A stretch of 9,022 nt of DNA from Mesorhizobium sp. Lineage in GTDB: Bacteria > Pseudomonadota > Alphaproteobacteria > Rhizobiales > Rhizobiaceae. Shown here one piece after another: positions 5,730-9,022 of this stretch; position 1 is the stretch's first letter; every line of letters starts with the position of its first letter. The notes under the pieces are model-generated. The model ran no database searches, was not told the DNA's origin, and worked only from the letters and a program-made list of their open reading frames with translations. Made by a program: the position numbers and the translations under genes. Where the stretch lies: positions 1 through 9,022 of the forward strand of contig JAEKLU010000140.1 of assembly GCA_019509685.1 (NCBI GenBank), in the 5' to 3' direction.

Positions 5730-7085
5730 TTGAGCGATGCAATCACGGACGTTTTGAACTGGCTTGAAAGCAGGAACGACATTCACAGCCTGCGCGCCGC
5801 GGTGTGCGACCTCAACGGCATCATGCGCGGCAAGCGAATTCCGGTCGAGCAGGCACGCAAGGCGCTCGAAGGCAAGCTGCGCATGCCCTATTCGGCGATC
5901 GGCCTCGACATCTGGGGCGAGGATATCGAAGGCAATGCACAGGTCTTCTCGACCGGCGACGCCGATGGCCTTTGCCACTGGACCGGACGCGGCATCCTGC
6001 CGGTCGACTGGACGGCGCATCCGACGGCACTTTTACCGATGTGGCTGGCGGACGATGCAGGCGCGCCCTATCTCGGCGACCCGCGCCGGGCACTGGCGCG
6101 CATCCTCGATCGCTACGCTGCGCTCGGGCTGACGCCGGTCACCGCCACCGAGCTCGAATTCTATCTGGTCGACCCGACAGCGCATCGACCGGTCGGGCCC
6201 GTCTCGCCGATCACCGGCAGGCGTCTCGATTCCGACGCTGCCCTTTCGATCGACGAGATCGACGATTTCGAAGCCTTTATTCACGACGTCTACGAGGCCT
6301 GCCGCATGCAGGGCATCCCGGTCGACACCGCGATCGCCGAGAACGGCGTCGGCCAGTTCGAGATCAACCTCAACCACGTGCCCGACGCCTTGCGCGCGGC
6401 GGACGATGCCGTCCTGTTCAAGCGCACCGTCAAGGGCATAGCGCGCAAGCACGGCTTTGCCGCCTGCTTCATGGCCAAGCCTTATGGCGAGCGCGCCGGC
6501 AACGGTTTTCACGTCCATTTCAGCGTGCTCGACAAGGACGGCCACAACATCTTCGACGACGGCTCGGACCAGGGCTCGGACACAATGCGCCACGCGGTTG
6601 GCGGCCTGCTTGCCGCCATGGCCGAGAGCACGCTTGTGTTCGCACCGCATTTCAATTCCTACCGCCGGCTGCGCCCGCGCTCCTACGCGCCGACCGCGGT
6701 TGCCTGGGGCTACGAGAACCGCATGGTGGCGATCCGCATTCCAGGCGGTCCTTCGGCCGCGCGGCGCATCGAGCATCGCGTCTCCGGCGCCGATGCCAAC
6801 CCCTATCTGGTGCTGGCGGCAATCCTGGGCGCGGCATTGATCGGCATTGAGCGCGAGCTGTCGCCTGGCGAGCCGACCGGTGGCGAAGGACAGGGCCTGC
6901 CGCTAGCCAAGCTGCCGCCGGACTGGGCCTCGGCCATCGCCGCCTTCGAAACCGGGCCGCGCGTCGCCGAGATTTTCCCGGCCGTGCTGCGCGATGCCTT
7001 CATCGCCTGCAAGCGCCAGGAACTGAACACGTTCGCGCTGAATGTCAGCGACTTCGAGATCGAGACTTATCTGGAAAGCGTTTAG
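5730..7085 (+). CDS. PuuA-like gamma-glutamylamine synthetase (glutamine synthetase family), copy 2
   Basis: A 451-residue glutamine synthetase-family protein, divergent from copy 1 and closer to E. coli PuuA in several motifs: FMAKPYGERAGNGFHVH at 247-263, NSYRRLRPRSYAP at 309-321, and a C-terminus IACKRQELNTF...EIETYLESV. Metal ligands E141, E143, E204, E211, H261 and E348 are all present, so it should be an active ATP-dependent glutamate-amine ligase. The GS ammonia-site glutamate is replaced by Tyr319, as in E. coli PuuA and unlike Ser326 of copy 1. Translation must start at TTG 5730: the next in-frame Met is in the conserved NGIMRGK motif at residue 32, too late for the fold, and a GGGGCGG precedes the TTG. 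No oxidase is adjacent on this strand; its partner may be a separate gene. A role on putrescine, ethanolamine or another amine cannot be settled. Confidence 0.9.
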   Translation: MSDAITDVLNWLESRNDIHSLRAAVCDLNGIMRGKRIPVEQARKALEGKLRMPYSAIGLDIWGEDIEGNAQVFSTGDADGLCHWTGRGILPVDWTAHPTALLPMWLADDAGAPYLGDPRRALARILDRYAALGLTPVTATELEFYLVDPTAHRPVGPVSPITGRRLDSDAALSIDEIDDFEAFIHDVYEACRMQGIPVDTAIAENGVGQFEINLNHVPDALRAADDAVLFKRTVKGIARKHGFAACFMAKPYGERAGNGFHVHFSVLDKDGHNIFDDGSDQGSDTMRHAVGGLLAAMAESTLVFAPHFNSYRRLRPRSYAPTAVAWGYENRMVAIRIPGGPSAARRIEHRVSGADANPYLVLAAILGAALIGIERELSPGEPTGGEGQGLPLAKLPPDWASAIAAFETGPRVAEIFPAVLRDAFIACKRQELNTFALNVSDFEIETYLESV

Positions 7086-7104
7086 ACCTCCGCATTTCAT
7101 AGCT

Positions 7105-7131
7105 CGCCGAAACCGAATTTGCGCTTCGGCG
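7105..7131 (+). terminator. Inverted repeat between puuA2 and the GFA gene, possible weak terminator
   Basis: CGCCGAA (7105-7111) and TTCGGCG (7125-7131) make a perfect 7-bp stem with a 13-nt loop, 20 bp after the puuA2 stop codon. It is followed only by TTCT rather than a real T-run, so termination would be inefficient; it could equally be a structural element at the end of the message. Confidence 0.3.
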
Positions 7132-7141
7132 TTCTAGGCTC

Positions 7142-7570
7142 ATGGAATATCCAGAAGCTGGTGCCAATGACGCCATCGTGCGTTTCGGCGGATGCCTGTG
7201 CGGCAGCATCCGCTATCGTGTGACCGGGAAGCCACGCGTTCACTATTGCCATTGCGATATGTGTCGGCGCGCCACCGGCAGCGCCTTTGCCGTGCTCGCC
7301 TGGGTGCCGACGGCAAGCCTGTCGTGGCTCAAGCATGAACCCGCCAGTCGCCGTTCCTCCCCCATTGCCCAAAGAGGCTTTTGCCCGGCCTGCGGTTCTT
7401 CGCTTACCCTCTCCTACGACGCCCAACGTCAGGAGATCGCGCTGCATGCCGGGACCTTCGACACGCCGGCGGAGCTCGAGCCGCAATACAATTATGGATC
7501 CGCGCAGCGGCTGGGTTGGGTTTGCTGTGGCATCGACCTGCCGGACCACGATACGGAAGAGCGATGGTAG
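7142..7570 (+). CDS. GFA-family (glutathione-dependent formaldehyde-activating-like) zinc protein
   Basis: A 142-residue protein of the GFA/CENP-V fold. It has the complete cysteine set: C18 and C20 in GGCLCGSIRY, C36, C38 and C41 in CHCDMCRRATGSAF, and C81 and C84 in CPACGSSL. In the family these bind a structural and a second zinc. The founding member, Gfa of Paracoccus, was proposed to join formaldehyde to glutathione, but most members have no tested function, so only the family name is safe. It begins 56 bp after puuA2, separated by a possible weak terminator, and its last 7 bp overlap the DNA ligase gene. The start codon ATG at 7142 has no clear ribosome-binding site, yet puts the conserved GGCxCG at the normal distance from the N-terminus. 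Confidence 0.9.
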   Translation: MEYPEAGANDAIVRFGGCLCGSIRYRVTGKPRVHYCHCDMCRRATGSAFAVLAWVPTASLSWLKHEPASRRSSPIAQRGFCPACGSSLTLSYDAQRQEIALHAGTFDTPAELEPQYNYGSAQRLGWVCCGIDLPDHDTEERW

Positions 7571-8577
7571 CGGTACGGGACCACGGTTTCCCGCTGCCCT
7601 TGGACACGCCGCCAATGGAGGCACGCACGGCGGAGGCCTTGCCGCGCAATGACGGCCCATGGCAGTACGAGCCGAAATGGGATGGTTTTCGCTGCCTTGC
7701 CTTCAAAGGCGATCGGACCGTCGATCTCAGGGCGAAATCCGGCAAGCCGCTCGGCCGCTTTTTTCCCGAGCTGACTGCCCTGCTGAACGAGCTCAAAGCG
7801 CAGGACTTCGTTGTCGACGGTGAAATCGTGATCGAGATTGAGGATCGTGCCTCCTTCAACGCGCTGCAGATGCGGCTTCATCCAGCCGAGAGCCGCATCC
7901 GCAAACTGAGCGTGGAAACCCCGGCCCAGTTGATCCTGTTCGACATTCTCGCGGCCCCCGGCGGGGAGATCCTGCTGGCGCTACCCTTGTCCGAACGGCG
8001 CGCATTGTTGGAGGATTTCGTTGCCAGGTCCAACAATGCCGCACTGCGGCTGTCGCCGCGCACAACGGCCCTGACGCGTGCCAGACTGTGGCTGGAAGGC
8101 GCCGGCCATGGCTCGACGGATGGTGTGGTTGCAAAGCTGCTCGACGAACCCTACCGGGCGGGCGAGCGGGCGATGGTGAAGGTCAAGCGGTTGCGCACGG
8201 CCGATTGCGTGGTCGGCGGCTTTCGTTATCTCAACGGCACGCGACAGGTCGGTTCGCTGTTGCTTGGGCTCTACAACGACCAGGGCCTGCTCGATCACGT
8301 CGGCTTCACCTCGACCATCGACAATGACGAGCGCGCCGCGCTTACGGACAAGTTGGAAAAGCTGCGCGGTACTCCGGGCTTCACCGGCAAGGCGCCGGGC
8401 GGACCGAGCCGCTGGAGCACGCAGCGCAGCAGTGAGTGGAAGCCGTTGCTGCCGGAACTGGTCGTCGAAGTCCGCTTCGACCATGTTACCGGTGATCGCT
8501 TTCGGCACGGCACCAAGCTGTTGCGCTGGCGGCCGGACAAAGCCCCTCGGCAATGCACCTTCGAGCAGATCGAGTAG
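7564..8577 (+). CDS. Stand-alone ATP-dependent DNA ligase (LigC / LigD-ligase-domain type)
   Basis: A 337-residue protein with the full nucleotidyltransferase core and OB-fold. Motif I KWDGFR is at 38-43, with Lys38 the residue that takes AMP. Motif III VDGEIVI is at 84-90, IIIa FDILA at 126-130, IV DGVVAK at 186-191, V MVKVK at 204-208, and motif VI lies in RHGTKLLRWRPDK at 314-326. There is no polymerase or phosphoesterase domain as in full LigD, so it is of the short LigC type, which seals nicks in non-homologous end joining or base repair. No ku gene is in the window. An upstream in-frame TTG at 7381 would lie inside the GFA gene; the ATG at 7564 is chosen because GGAAGA precedes it at proper spacing and the family starts near there. 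The 7-bp overlap with the GFA gene implies translational coupling. Confidence 0.92.
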   Translation: MVAVRDHGFPLPLDTPPMEARTAEALPRNDGPWQYEPKWDGFRCLAFKGDRTVDLRAKSGKPLGRFFPELTALLNELKAQDFVVDGEIVIEIEDRASFNALQMRLHPAESRIRKLSVETPAQLILFDILAAPGGEILLALPLSERRALLEDFVARSNNAALRLSPRTTALTRARLWLEGAGHGSTDGVVAKLLDEPYRAGERAMVKVKRLRTADCVVGGFRYLNGTRQVGSLLLGLYNDQGLLDHVGFTSTIDNDERAALTDKLEKLRGTPGFTGKAPGGPSRWSTQRSSEWKPLLPELVVEVRFDHVTGDRFRHGTKLLRWRPDKAPRQCTFEQIE

Positions 8578-8614
8578 GGCTGCGGTTCCCGGATCGAGAA
8601 ACGCGGACTGACCA

Positions 8615-9022
8615 TCACGCCTTGAAATCGAACAGCGCCGCATCCGCGTCTTGCGCGCCGGCTATCGCGGCCGAGACGATCTCGGAGGCGATTTGCGAGA
8701 AGGTGATGCCGTTGCCACCATAACCCATCACCGCATGAACGCGCGGATGGCCAGGCACACTGCCGATGATCGGCAGCCCGGTGCCGGTGGCCCCGAATGA
8801 GCCGCTCCAGGCAAAATGCGCCGTCGTGTCGAGCTGCGGGAAAATTCGCTTGAGTTTCTCCTCCAGGCGCCTTGTCTTCTTCGCCGTCAACGCATCGCGC
8901 AATTGCTCGTCGGTGAAATCCTCATCCTCGCCGCCGCAGATCGCCCGTCCATCCGAGGTCGCGCGCATGTAGAGGTAGGGGTCGGACGCCTCCCACACCA
9001 TCGCCGCGCGGGACCAGATTTT
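8615..9022 (-). CDS. FAD-dependent amine/amino-acid oxidoreductase (DAO family), C-terminal part only
   Basis: The minus-strand frame is open from the window edge to the TGA at 8617-8615, giving 136 residues. They match the C-terminal part of DAO-fold flavoproteins: a substrate-domain stretch WEASDPYLYMRATSDGRAICGGED, then WSGSFGATGTGLPIIG, and the closing FAD-contacting segment GYGGNGITFSQIASEIV that follows the last beta-strand. The internal ATG at 9001 is not the start, since coding similarity continues upstream (KIWSRAAMVWEA). The sequence is distinct from the left-edge PuuB-like gene in that it shows a different gene end, so the two cannot be compared directly. It is convergent with the DNA ligase gene, 37 bp apart, with no clear terminator between them. 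Substrate is unknown; a gamma-glutamylamine or glycine-type substrate is possible. Confidence 0.85.
   Translation of the reverse strand, partial: KIWSRAAMVWEASDPYLYMRATSDGRAICGGEDEDFTDEQLRDALTAKKTRRLEEKLKRIFPQLDTTAHFAWSGSFGATGTGLPIIGSVPGHPRVHAVMGYGGNGITFSQIASEIVSAAIAGAQDADAALFDFKA

Noticed and set aside
5804..6850. A 348-codon frame inside the second puuA-like gene
   Set aside because: It is an out-of-frame shadow, rich in Arg and low in normal protein composition; the 5730-7085 frame is conserved.
7381..7563. Extension of the DNA ligase to an upstream TTG at 7381
   Set aside because: The extra 61 residues are the GFA gene read in another frame; the ATG at 7564 has its own ribosome-binding site and matches the family N-terminus.
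8578..8614. Terminator between the convergent ligase and oxidoreductase genes
   Set aside because: No stable stem with a T-run could be found in these 37 bp.

Overview
The window is GC-rich, gene-dense DNA with strong G/C preference at third codon positions. Its gene content (polyamine and amine catabolism, hexuronate catabolism, FCD-type GntR regulator, stand-alone ATP-dependent DNA ligase) fits an alphaproteobacterium of the Rhizobiales, most likely Mesorhizobium or a close relative. The genus is an inference from protein style and from a dispersed 106-bp palindromic repeat that I recognise as typical of this order. It reads as an ordinary metabolic chromosome segment with one decayed patch. 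I found no defence system, CRISPR array, RNA gene, transposase or phage gene.

Layout. (1) 1-2218, minus strand: a two-gene operon of a PuuA-type glutamine-synthetase-like gamma-glutamylamine ligase followed, 2 bp later, by a PuuB-type FAD oxidoreductase that runs off the left edge. The leader carries a long interrupted inverted repeat. (2) 2219-2626: no gene. (3) 2627-3259: a gene graveyard of three fragments abutting each other: the C-terminus of a short-chain dehydrogenase, a middle piece of a polyamine-type ABC permease, and the C-terminus of an unidentified protein on the opposite strand. (4) 3266-4450, minus: uxuA, mannonate dehydratase. (5) 4451-4679: divergent control region with a promoter-like sequence whose spacer holds a palindrome. 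(6) 4680-5378, plus: a GntR/FCD regulator. (7) 5375-5729: a palindromic repeat that also supplies the regulator's stop codon, then a leader with a perfect hairpin. (8) 5730-7085, plus: a second, divergent PuuA-like ligase with a TTG start. (9) 7142-8577, plus: a GFA-type zinc protein overlapping by 7 bp an LigC-like ATP-dependent DNA ligase. (10) 8615-9022, minus: the C-terminus of another FAD-dependent amine/amino-acid oxidoreductase.

How the parts fit. The puuA-puuB pair would gamma-glutamylate an amine such as putrescine and then oxidise it. The second PuuA-like protein differs at the position that corresponds to the ammonia-site glutamate of true glutamine synthetase (Tyr instead of Ser), so the two probably handle different amines. 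UxuA belongs to D-glucuronate breakdown, and the divergent GntR regulator is its most likely controller, although puuA2 lies downstream on the same strand. The permease remnant next to the puu operon and the dehydrogenase remnant next to uxuA suggest that a transporter gene and a sugar dehydrogenase gene were lost by deletion between the two loci.
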